Positions 16,667 to 23,944 of a stretch of DNA of 64,000 nucleotides are shown here, one piece after another. Origin of the DNA: Pseudomonas sp. PDM05 (lineage in GTDB: Bacteria; Pseudomonadota; Gammaproteobacteria; Pseudomonadales; Pseudomonadaceae); contig NZ_JACVAC010000001.1 in assembly GCF_014851685.1 (NCBI RefSeq), positions 434,001-498,000 of the forward strand, given 5' to 3'. How positions within the stretch are numbered: the first letter of the stretch is position 1; the number at the start of each line of letters is the position of its first letter. Made by a program: the position numbers and the translations under genes. A model generated the notes under the pieces. That model had not been told where the DNA came from and searched no databases. It saw only the letters and a program-made list of their open reading frames with translations.

Positions 16667-17965
16667 ATGATCAACATCGAAACCCCCACGTATTACACCG
16701 CCACCAAGAAGTACAACCTGAGTTTCCCGACCCTGGAGCAGGACATCGACGCCGACGTCGTGGTGATCGGCGGCGGTTTCTCCGGGATCAACACGGCCCT
16801 GGAGCTGGCCGAAAAAGGTTTCACCAATATCGTCGTGCTGGAAGCGCGCTACCTCGGTTTTGGCGGTACCGGCCGCAATGGCGGGCAGATCATGGCCGGC
16901 ATCGGCCACGACCTGGAGAAGATCAAGAAGGACGTGGGCGAAGACGGCCTGCGCCAGGTGTTCGAGATCAGCGACCTGGGCGCCGACATCATCAAGCACC
17001 GCATCGCCAAGTACAACATCGACGCGGATTTCTGCCACGGCTACGGCTACATGGGCTTCAACGCCCGCCAGGAAAAAACCCTGCGCGCCTGGGAGAAGGA
17101 TTTCAAGTCGATCAACAGCCAGCACGAGATCCGCTTTCTCGGCGGCTCCGACGTGCAGCAGATCATCGGTTCCAAAGCCTACACCAGTGCCCTGCTGCAC
17201 ATGGGCGGCGGCCATGTGCACTCATTGAACCTGCTGCTGGGCGAAGCCACCGCGCTGGCCAGCCACGGCGTGCGGATTTTCGAGAACAGCCCGGCGCTGG
17301 AGGTCAGCTACGGCGAACGCATCACCGTGCGCACCGGGCGCGGTTCGGTGCGGGCCAGCAAGCTGCTGTGGGCCTGCGACAGTTTCCTCAACAAACTGGA
17401 ACCGCAGCTGCACCGTTCGACCATCAACACCTATGCGTTCCAGATGATGACCGAGCCGTTGCCCGAAGAATTGATCCAGCGCATCAGCCCGATTCGCGGG
17501 GCCTACAGCGACATCCGCCCGGTGATCGACTACTACCGCGTGACCAATGAAAACCGCCTGCTGTTCGGTGCCGCAACGCCGCTGGTGGAGCATATTCCCG
17601 GCGATCTCAAGGCGTGGAACCGCCACCTTATGCTGAAGATTTTCCCGTACCTCAAGGAGGTGAAAATCGACCTCGCCTGGGGCGGCCCGATGGCGTGCAG
17701 CCCCAACCTGTTCCCGCAGATCGGCACCTTGCCGGGGCGCAGCAATGCGTTTTTCGTGCAGGGCTATTCCGGCTTTGGCGTGACCCCCAGCCACATCATC
17801 TGCAAGGTCCTGGCCGAAGGCATGAGCGAAGGCTCGGCGCGCTATGACCTGCTCAGCTCAATCCCGCGCCCGACCATTATCGGCAAGGACGCCATCCGCC
17901 CCTTGCTGCTGACGGCGGGCAAATCCTGGCACCAACTTTCCGGCTATTGGAACGGGCGCCGCTAA
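16667..17965 (+). CDS. FAD-dependent amine oxidase, gamma-glutamylputrescine oxidase (PuuB)-like
   Basis: 432 residues of the DAO/PuuB family. The dinucleotide fold is DVVVIGGGFSGINTALELA at ~residue 30, followed by the GFGGTGRNGGQIMAG FAD motif; the C-terminal FAD contact is IGTLPGRSNAFFVQGYSGFGV. Such enzymes oxidise primary amines to aldehydes with release of ammonia and hydrogen peroxide. Here it lies with a cupin gene 29 bp downstream and shares tandem operator repeats with permease, porin and aldehyde dehydrogenase genes, so I infer it oxidises the imported amine, likely aromatic, rather than gamma-glutamylputrescine. No puuA/C/D genes are nearby. Confidence 0.78.
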   Translation: MINIETPTYYTATKKYNLSFPTLEQDIDADVVVIGGGFSGINTALELAEKGFTNIVVLEARYLGFGGTGRNGGQIMAGIGHDLEKIKKDVGEDGLRQVFEISDLGADIIKHRIAKYNIDADFCHGYGYMGFNARQEKTLRAWEKDFKSINSQHEIRFLGGSDVQQIIGSKAYTSALLHMGGGHVHSLNLLLGEATALASHGVRIFENSPALEVSYGERITVRTGRGSVRASKLLWACDSFLNKLEPQLHRSTINTYAFQMMTEPLPEELIQRISPIRGAYSDIRPVIDYYRVTNENRLLFGAATPLVEHIPGDLKAWNRHLMLKIFPYLKEVKIDLAWGGPMACSPNLFPQIGTLPGRSNAFFVQGYSGFGVTPSHIICKVLAEGMSEGSARYDLLSSIPRPTIIGKDAIRPLLLTAGKSWHQLSGYWNGRR

Positions 17966-17994
17966 CTATTTTTTACTCATCAGGAGCAACTGCC

Positions 17995-18360
17995 ATGACC
18001 CTTACCACCCTCAAGCACAATATCCAGCTGTCCGAACTCGACGCCTGGGGCAGCGTGGCCGATCTCGGTTCCGAAATCCTCGAAGGCGAAGTGCGTGCCT
18101 TCGGCAAAATGACCTTTGGTGCACCTACCGACGCGATCAGCAGCGCCTACTTCGGCACGACACAGGGCAAGTTCCGCATGGTCTATCCGTTCAATGAGCA
18201 GGCCACCGTCGTGACCGGGGAAGTGGTCCTCACCGACGAGTCCACCGGCCAGTCCACACGCTTCAAGACCGGTGACAGCTGGTTCGTCACCCAGGGCACG
18301 CCGGTGTTGTGGGAAGTGGTCAGCGAGAGTTTCGTCAAACACTACTTTGCCGTTGCCTGA
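17995..18360 (+). CDS. Small cupin-domain protein (DUF861/EutQ-like)
   Basis: 121 residues, a single beta-barrel cupin: FNEQATVVTGEVVLTDESTG and FKTGDSWFVTQGTPVLWEV correspond to the two cupin motifs. Metal ligands are degenerate, as in the DUF861 subgroup. AGGAG precedes ATG 17995. It follows the FAD oxidase by 29 bp and is probably co-transcribed. Partners of this kind are common beside PuuB-like oxidases, but the reaction is unknown. Confidence 0.75.
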   Translation: MTLTTLKHNIQLSELDAWGSVADLGSEILEGEVRAFGKMTFGAPTDAISSAYFGTTQGKFRMVYPFNEQATVVTGEVVLTDESTGQSTRFKTGDSWFVTQGTPVLWEVVSESFVKHYFAVA

Positions 18361-18395
18361 CAACCCCTTCGCTCCTGGGACGCCCCCTGACTCTT

Positions 18396-18525
18396 GTAGT
18401 GAGCGGGCTTGCCCGCGCTGGGGGGCGAAACCGCCCCACATCCAAACACCGCGGATTACCTGACTCACCGCAGCGGTCTTATTGGGGCGGCTTCGCCACC
18501 CAGCGCGGGCAAGCCCGCTCACTAC
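18396..18525. repeat. REP pair (BIME), GAGCGGGCTTGCCCGCG family
   Basis: Two inverted REP sequences: GTAGTGAGCGGGCTTGCCCG at the left end and its complement ending CTCACTAC at the right, each with an internal GGGGCGG palindrome. It lies just after the cupin stop and immediately beyond the 3' end of the RAYT gene. May also end transcription. Confidence 0.9.
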
Positions 18526-18527
18526 AA

Positions 18528-18986
18528 TCAGAGCCAGGTGGCGTCCCAGAGTGAATAGTCGCCTAGGCGTTCAACCAAACCAGCCCGCAACGGGTTGGCC
18601 ACGATATAACGCGCCATAGTGCGAATATCATCTTCCACACGCACAGCCCTATCGTAATAACCGGGTTGCCATACACGCGCTTGGCTTTGTCGACACCTGT
18701 TGATCGTCAGCGTACTGCGCGACTTGATACGACGTACCACGTCGCCCAGCGTCTGCTGCTTTAGCTCAAACAGCCAATGAAGATGATCCGGCATGATGAC
18801 CCACGCCAGCGAGTCGACCAGACCAAGCTCGTGCACCTGGCGGAACTCGGCCACCAGTAGGCGACCGAGGAACAGGTCGGCGAACAAGCGCTGGCGGTGG
18901 TGAGTGACAATAGTGATGAGGTAGCTGCGTCCATGCTCCGAGTAGCGGCCGTGACGCAGACGATGGGTTTGAGGTGTTGAGCGCAA
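18528..18986 (-). CDS. REP-associated tyrosine transposase (RAYT, IS200/IS605-like)
   Basis: 152 residues. The N-terminus (THRLRHGRYSEHGRSYLIT) is the RAYT signature; HxH metal motif in VIMPDHLHWLF; catalytic tyrosine region in QPGYYDRAVRVEDDIR; ending ARYIVANPLRAGLVERLG. RAYTs process REP hairpins. TTG 18986 is chosen because GGAG lies 5 bp upstream and the encoded N-terminus fits the family; no ATG is suitably placed. REP pairs of one family flank it on both sides (18396-18525, 19079-19206), the usual REPtron layout. Confidence 0.9.
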   Translation of the reverse strand: MRSTPQTHRLRHGRYSEHGRSYLITIVTHHRQRLFADLFLGRLLVAEFRQVHELGLVDSLAWVIMPDHLHWLFELKQQTLGDVVRRIKSRSTLTINRCRQSQARVWQPGYYDRAVRVEDDIRTMARYIVANPLRAGLVERLGDYSLWDATWL

Positions 18987-19078
18987 TCCGTTGCTCCTGG
19001 GCAAAGTCCCTAAGAGCATTAACACTAGCCAGCGATTTACAGCCAACCAGCCCCACATAGTGACCAAATACGTCTGTC

Positions 19079-19206
19079 GTGAACGGGCTTGCCCCGCGCT
19101 GGGGGGCGCAGCCGCCCCAAACCCAGGCGCCGCGGTCCTCCTGAAACACCGCAGCGGTCTTATTGGGGCGGCTTCGCCACCCAGCGCGGGCAAGCCCGCT
19201 CACTAC
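19079..19206. repeat. REP pair (BIME) on the far side of the RAYT gene
   Basis: Same family and orientation as 18396-18525, starting GTGAACGGGCTTGCCCCGCG (slightly degenerate left end) and ending in CTCACTAC. With the first pair it brackets the RAYT gene. Confidence 0.88.
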
Positions 19207-19228
19207 GGCGTCTTACAAATGCGCTGGT

Positions 19229-20167
19229 CTAGCCCGCCGCCTGCATCCGGCTCGAACGGAAATCCTTCGGCGACACTTCAAACTGCTTCTTGAACGAACG
19301 ACTGAAATGCGCCGAGTCGGTAAAGCCCCATTTGTAGGCGATCGAGGTGATCGACTCGCTGCGCAAGAACGGGTTGGTCAAATCATCCGCGCTGCGTTTG
19401 AGCCGTGCACGCTGGATGTAGCGGCAGACGCTGTCGTCCTGCTCCTCAAACAACCTGTACAAGTGGCGCACCGAGATGTTCAAGCGGTTGGCCAGGCCGA
19501 TCGGGCTCAGACCCGGTTGGCTGAGTGACTCGTCAATGACCTTCTGAACATAACTGCGCAGATTGTTGCCGTGCAACGACGCCACGCCCTCGCGGCCGTC
19601 ATCGCCCTGCTCCAGCGCCGAGCCCAGCAGCGAGACAAAAGCCGATTGCAGGGCCTCGACTTCACCGCCGCCATCCTCTGAGTTGTCCTTGCACAGTTGA
19701 TCCATCAGCACATGCAACATGCGCCCGCAGGCTTTGGTCGAGGAGATCTTGCCGAACGCACGCCCATCGCCCCCCAGGTGTTTGCACACATCGGCGCGCG
19801 ACAGGGACAGCGAGGCGTGTTCGATCAGGCCGAAGGGGATGATCTCAATGGAGCCCACCGAGTCCATCAGCAGCATCTCGCCAGGCGCCAGCTGCAGGGT
19901 CTGGCCGTTCTGTACGATCTGCGAGTAACCGCTGCGCTGGCTGACCAGGAAACAGTCCTGGTCGTTGTCGTGGTCGGCGTGGTGCGCCGGGCGCTTGATC
20001 AGCCCGGCATTGGTGCGCAGCATGGCAAGGCCGCGCGGCAAGTTGCTGATCTCGCCGATGAACAGCGAGCGGTTGAACGCCAGTTCCGTATCGAAATAGC
20101 CGCACGCGGCGCGCAGCTCCCGATTCCAAGTGTCCAGCCCGTCGTGTGCACGCTGAGGGATGCTCAT
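19229..20167 (-). CDS. feaR: FeaR-like AraC-family regulator of amine catabolism
   Basis: 312 residues. The N-terminal sensor includes FNRSLFIGEISNLPRGLAML and VSQRSGYSQIVQNGQ; the C-terminal AraC domain includes LANRLNISVRHLYRLFEEQD and IAYKWGFTDSAHFSRSFK. This matches the FeaR subgroup, which activates phenylethylamine/tyramine oxidase and phenylacetaldehyde dehydrogenase genes in E. coli. GGAGA precedes ATG 20167. Neighbouring catabolic promoters carry FeaR-box-like tandem repeats, so it is the likely regulator of the island 16557-25432. Confidence 0.72.
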   Translation of the reverse strand: MSIPQRAHDGLDTWNRELRAACGYFDTELAFNRSLFIGEISNLPRGLAMLRTNAGLIKRPAHHADHDNDQDCFLVSQRSGYSQIVQNGQTLQLAPGEMLLMDSVGSIEIIPFGLIEHASLSLSRADVCKHLGGDGRAFGKISSTKACGRMLHVLMDQLCKDNSEDGGGEVEALQSAFVSLLGSALEQGDDGREGVASLHGNNLRSYVQKVIDESLSQPGLSPIGLANRLNISVRHLYRLFEEQDDSVCRYIQRARLKRSADDLTNPFLRSESITSIAYKWGFTDSAHFSRSFKKQFEVSPKDFRSSRMQAAG

Positions 20168-20210
20168 GGGGTGTCTCCGCAATGGCTTTTTTTTGTTGTT
20201 CTCGAGCAAT

Positions 20211-20226
20211 AGTTAACATGTTAGCT
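20211..20226. promoter_or_regulatory. 16-bp palindrome upstream of feaR
   Basis: AGTTAACATGTTAGCT is an inverted repeat with one mismatched pair. Its left half, AGTTAACAT, is the same as at 14614 in the hpaA-hpaX spacer. It may be an operator for HpaR or another repressor acting on feaR. Confidence 0.35.
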
Positions 20227-20280
20227 ATATGCGCGCAACAACAACCTGTCTGCCCATTACGGTTGCACTAATGATGCCAA

Positions 20281-20844
20281 TCAGCGGCTCGACAACAGCC
20301 GTTGCAGGCCCGCCAGGCTGGCGAGCAGATGCTCGCGCTGCACAGCGCTCAACGCGATGTACCGCCGGAACGCCGGCAGGCGATTGACCACCTCACTGCC
20401 GCCCATATGCTCCAGGCGCACGCACCATTGCCCGCCTTGCAGGTCGATGCGCAGGCGCTTGAAGTCCAGGGGCATCAGCGCCGCGAACAACGCCGCATCC
20501 GCCTCGATGCACGCCTGCAGCTCACGCCCCAGCGTCGGGTCACCGCCACGCTGACGCACGCGCATCCCGCTGCGCCGAATCGCGCCGCCATGGTGCACCT
20601 CCAGGCATGCCATGCCCTGCGTCGCAGCAGGCACGCGCAGTACAAATTCGGTCAGCACCAGGTGCATCAACAACTGTGATTCGGTGCGCTCGACAATCTC
20701 GAACGCCACGCCATCCACCTCAAGCTGCGCCAGCCCGAGGTTGCGCCGCAAACGCTCAAGGGTCAGCCCCGGGCGATAGCCCGACGGCGCTCGATCGGCG
20801 CGAAACAGCTCAAACAGCTTTTGCCGCAAAGTCGCTATAACCAT
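20281..20844 (-). CDS. DUF3156-family protein
   Basis: 187 residues starting MVIATLRQKLFELFRADRAP. Middle motifs are LRRNLGLAQLEVDGVAFEIVE and VHHGGAIRRSGMRVRQRGG. I recognise it as the DUF3156 type found in pseudomonads beside amino-acid permeases; no function is known and no catalytic pattern is visible. No signal peptide or membrane segment. GGAG lies ~10 bp before ATG 20844. It overlaps the permease gene by 35 bp, so it is translated from the same message. Confidence 0.65.
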   Translation of the reverse strand: MVIATLRQKLFELFRADRAPSGYRPGLTLERLRRNLGLAQLEVDGVAFEIVERTESQLLMHLVLTEFVLRVPAATQGMACLEVHHGGAIRRSGMRVRQRGGDPTLGRELQACIEADAALFAALMPLDFKRLRIDLQGGQWCVRLEHMGGSEVVNRLPAFRRYIALSAVQREHLLASLAGLQRLLSSR

Positions 20845-22309
20845 GGCCAGCCTGCTCCGCGTGATAACTGAATTCCTTGGCCAACACCTCTTCCACCGAG
20901 GCGGGCTTGAACGGGTTGACCCTCTGCACCACCAGGGTCCAGAACAACGCATACAGCGCCGTACCGCCGAGCATCACGCTGAACGGCACGTAGATATCGG
21001 CCGGGTTCATTCCCGGTGGCGTGATGAACCACATGCCCAGCAGGATGCCCGCACTCGACACGACCTGCGGCAGCGGGAACCACGGCGAGCGGTACGCTCG
21101 TGGCAGATCCGGGCGACGAATGCGCAGGATCACCACCGACAGCGTCACCAGCAGGTAGGCGAAGCTCCAGGCACACACCGCCGCCAGCACCAGGTGCATG
21201 ATGGTGTCGGTGTTGCCGCCCAGATACAGCGCGTGCAGGCACGGGATCAGCATCGCCACCAGGATGCACAGCAGCGGCGTCTTGAAGCGCGGGTGCAAAT
21301 AGGTAAAGACCTTGGGCAGCGCGCCGTCCACCGCCATGCCGTAGAGAATCCGCGGCACACCCGCCATCAGGGTGTTGATGGTCGCCGCACCGGCAAACAG
21401 AAACCCGATGCCCAGCCACAGCGGGCCGACCTGCCCCATCACCTGCTCGGCGAACCTGGGGATGGCCATCGGGGTGTCCAGCAGGTGCACGCCCGAGGCG
21501 GCGTCGAGCACTACGTTTTCCACCTGGCGCTTCATCGCCGCGCCATAGATGAACATGCACGACGCCACGCCCATCAGCCCGAGCATCATCGCGCGCGGCA
21601 TCACCTTGGCCGACTGGCGCAAGTCCGGCGCCAACGGCGTGACAAACTCGCAGCCGACAAACATGAACATCGCCATGCCCACCAGCGACAGCACGGTGAT
21701 CACGTCGGTGCCCACCAGCGACACACCGAACCAGCCATCCAACTGCACCGCCGGCGCGGCAATCAGGCCGAGGACGCCGAAGACCATCAGGGTGGTCCAC
21801 ATGCCAAAGGTGAGGATGATTTCCGCACGGCCAAACGCGCTGACACCAAACGCGTTCAGCACGCCGAACACCAGCACGAACCCCACCCCCAGCAGCCACG
21901 AGCCACCGGCCGACTCGGCCAGGGTATTGAGGTGTTCGAAGTTCACCAGCGCCATCACCCCGGCGAGGATGGTCTCGGCCGTGCCGGCAAACACATGCAC
22001 GATCAGGTAGGCGGACAAGGTGCCGGTGATTGCGAAAAAACGCCCCATACCGCAGTTGATGTAGTCGTACACCGAGCCGGTGGTGGGCAGGATGGCGGCG
22101 GCTTCGGCAAAGGTCGTGGCCTGAGCCAGCATCATTATCACGGCGATCAGCATCGCCAGGGCAAACGCGCTGCCGCCGATGCCGAAGCCCATGGTGGCGG
22201 TGAGAATCACCGGGCTGGCCATGATCAGGCCGATGGTGCTGGCCAGCGCGGTGGGGAAACCTACCGTGCCCCGGTTGAGGTGCGCGGTGAGTCGGTCATT
22301 GCTCGACAT
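20810..22309 (-). CDS. APC-family amino acid/amine permease
   Basis: 499 residues with about 12 membrane helices and the APC landmarks: GFPTALASTIGLIMASPVI at helix 1, GGSAFALAMLIAV, PTTGSVYDYINCGMGRFF, and GAATINTLMAGVPRILYGMA. AGGA lies 8 bp before ATG 22309. It diverges from the porin gene. Its promoter carries tandem FeaR-box-like repeats on the minus strand, so I infer import of the amine oxidised by the PuuB-like enzyme. Confidence 0.85.
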   Translation of the reverse strand: MSSNDRLTAHLNRGTVGFPTALASTIGLIMASPVILTATMGFGIGGSAFALAMLIAVIMMLAQATTFAEAAAILPTTGSVYDYINCGMGRFFAITGTLSAYLIVHVFAGTAETILAGVMALVNFEHLNTLAESAGGSWLLGVGFVLVFGVLNAFGVSAFGRAEIILTFGMWTTLMVFGVLGLIAAPAVQLDGWFGVSLVGTDVITVLSLVGMAMFMFVGCEFVTPLAPDLRQSAKVMPRAMMLGLMGVASCMFIYGAAMKRQVENVVLDAASGVHLLDTPMAIPRFAEQVMGQVGPLWLGIGFLFAGAATINTLMAGVPRILYGMAVDGALPKVFTYLHPRFKTPLLCILVAMLIPCLHALYLGGNTDTIMHLVLAAVCAWSFAYLLVTLSVVILRIRRPDLPRAYRSPWFPLPQVVSSAGILLGMWFITPPGMNPADIYVPFSVMLGGTALYALFWTLVVQRVNPFKPASVEEVLAKEFSYHAEQAGHGYSDFAAKAV

Positions 22310-22376
22310 GGTGGGGTCCTCGAAAGCGGTTTTCTGGAATGTGTCGGCACTCTGCGCCCCACCCGTGTCGAGCGTC

Positions 22377-22414
22377 TTGCCCCTGTCTGCCGCCGCTTTT
22401 GTTGCTGCCTGCCA
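22377..22414 (-). promoter_or_regulatory. Tandem FeaR-box-like half-sites, minus strand (permease promoter)
   Basis: Reading the minus strand, TGGCA-N8-CAA (22414-22399) and CGGCA-N8-CAA (22392-22377) lie exactly 22 bp apart, pointing toward the permease gene. Same element as at 16557, 22427 and 23845. Confidence 0.6.
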
Positions 22415-22426
22415 CCGCGTGTGGCG

Positions 22427-22463
22427 TGGCGGCCAGGGTCAATTGCCTGGCACGCAGAGGAAA
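22427..22463 (+). promoter_or_regulatory. Tandem FeaR-box-like half-sites (porin promoter)
   Basis: TGGCG-N8-CAA (22427-22442) and TGGCA-N8-AAA (22448-22463), 21 bp apart, upstream of the porin gene. The second matches the published TGKCA-N8-AAA motif without mismatch. It lies back to back with the minus-strand pair for the permease. Confidence 0.65.
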
Positions 22464-22526
22464 GACTTACGCCTGCGCGCTGGCCCTAATGCGCCCTCAC
22501 TCTTAACCAAGATGGGGACAATAACA

Positions 22527-23837
22527 ATGGTGCACACCCTGAAAAATCGCGGCCTTGGCCTGGCGTTCGCGCTGCTGGCGGGCCATGCGCAGGCGGTCGA
22601 GCTGTATGCCGATGCCGACAGCAAAGTCACCGGCAACTTTCTCGCCGTGTACGGCCTGTTCAACAGCCCGAAAAACTATGATGGCCGCAGCGGTGGTTCC
22701 ACCTGGCGTGAAGCGTTCATCAAGTACGGCCTGAGTGTCGAGCAGAACCTGGGCAGCTTATGTGGCGTCTACGGCACGGCGAATCTGGTGAGTTCCGGCA
22801 CCTGGGGCGATGGCGACGCGTCCGGCGTCACCACCGGCCGCGAGCGCACCACCAAGTTTGACGAAGCCTTCGCCGGCTGGCGCTCCGGTGAGCTGTTCCC
22901 GGTACTGGGCAAGGACGGCGCGGACCTGTCGTTCGGCCGCCAAGTGCTGATGCTGGGTGATGGTTTCATCCTCAACGACGACGGCCCCAACCTCGGCAAA
23001 GGCGTCGGCGATGGCCAGTTCAATCGCGGCGGCGCCTACTACATCGCCGCGCGGCACGCCTTCGACAAGACCGCCGTGCTCCGCCTCGGCGGCAAGGACG
23101 GCGTGCACGGCAGCCTGCTGTGGTTCAAGTCCGACAACCCGGCCCAGGCCATGACCGAAATGGCCGCCGGCACTCTGGAATACAGCGCTGCACCCGGCAC
23201 CCTGGGGCTCACCTATATGCATGGCATCGATGTGGACGAGCGCTACGCCACCGATGTACAGCGCCAGCGCAAGGGCATGAACCTCTACAGCCTGCGCGGC
23301 GCGGGCAATGCGGGCCTCGACAACGCGCACCTGGCGTTTGAACTGGCGCGCCAGGACCGTCGCGACAGCCAGCAAAACGCCGGTTACGCCGAAGCGGGCT
23401 ATACCTTCGCCGACCTGCCGTGGTCACCCGACCTGACCTACCGCTACGCACGCTATTCAAAGAACTGGGACGCGATGTTCAGCGGTTTCAATCGCGGCCT
23501 GGGCACCTGGGTCCAGGGCGAAGTGGCGGGCAATTATTCCGGGCCGTTCAACACCAATACGACGGTGCAGCACGTGGGGCTCAAGCTCAAGCCGAGGGAA
23601 AACCTCACCCTCGGTGCGCTGTTTTTCGACTACAGCACCGTCAGCACCCGTGGCCAGTTGAACCTGGATGGCCGCGAGCTGGACCTGTACGCCGAATGGG
23701 CGGTGAACGAACACCTGATCATCACGCCGTTGCTGGGCCTGTATAAGCCCAACAAGGATGCCGAGACCGGCGGCAACCAGGTCGGTGGCAACGGCACCAA
23801 CGTCTACAGCCAGTTGGTGGTCGCCGTGCCGTTCTGA
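22527..23837 (+). CDS. Outer-membrane beta-barrel porin of the amine-catabolism island
   Basis: 436 residues. Signal peptide MVHTLKNRGLGLAFALLAGH with cleavage near AQAVELY. The mature protein alternates amphipathic strands (FLAVYGLFNSPKNYDG, FGRQVLMLGDGFILNDDG, LTYRYARYSKNWDAMF) and ends in the outer-membrane C-terminal phenylalanine (VVAVPF). It resembles alginate-export/OprD-like substrate-specific porins but I cannot assign a subfamily. ATG 22527 directly precedes the signal peptide; the longer frame from 22179 runs through the promoter. Likely outer-membrane entry for the amine. Confidence 0.7.
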   Translation: MVHTLKNRGLGLAFALLAGHAQAVELYADADSKVTGNFLAVYGLFNSPKNYDGRSGGSTWREAFIKYGLSVEQNLGSLCGVYGTANLVSSGTWGDGDASGVTTGRERTTKFDEAFAGWRSGELFPVLGKDGADLSFGRQVLMLGDGFILNDDGPNLGKGVGDGQFNRGGAYYIAARHAFDKTAVLRLGGKDGVHGSLLWFKSDNPAQAMTEMAAGTLEYSAAPGTLGLTYMHGIDVDERYATDVQRQRKGMNLYSLRGAGNAGLDNAHLAFELARQDRRDSQQNAGYAEAGYTFADLPWSPDLTYRYARYSKNWDAMFSGFNRGLGTWVQGEVAGNYSGPFNTNTTVQHVGLKLKPRENLTLGALFFDYSTVSTRGQLNLDGRELDLYAEWAVNEHLIITPLLGLYKPNKDAETGGNQVGGNGTNVYSQLVVAVPF

Positions 23838-23844
23838 ACGGCGC

Positions 23845-23882
23845 AGGCAGGCACAGGCAGGAAACCTGGCAGGCACAGTCAA
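23845..23882 (+). promoter_or_regulatory. Tandem FeaR-box-like half-sites (aldehyde dehydrogenase promoter)
   Basis: AGGCA-N8-CAG (23845-23860) and TGGCA-N8-CAA (23867-23882), exactly 22 bp apart, in the gap between the porin stop and the dehydrogenase start. Fourth occurrence of the pair in the island. Confidence 0.55.
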
Positions 23883-23944
23883 GCCACCGAGGGGGGCCGT
23901 TGGTTAACCTCGGCCTTTCCTTTGTGAACTGCCAGGAACCTGCC

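Noticed and set aside
18396..19206. Inverted repeats taken as CRISPR or IS ends
   Set aside because: Only paired REP palindromes without regular spacers; they flank a RAYT gene, which explains them.
20843..22489. 548-codon frame antisense to the permease
   Set aside because: His/Gln/Arg-rich shadow of a well-supported APC permease; no start context or motif.
22179..22526. Porin frame extended upstream to 22179
   Set aside because: It would cross the permease start and the tandem operator sites; the signal peptide begins at 22527.
23887..23913. CCGAGG...CCTCGG hairpin as a terminator after the porin gene
   Set aside because: Loop of 15 bases, no U run, and it lies downstream of the promoter-like repeats of the next gene; not convincing.
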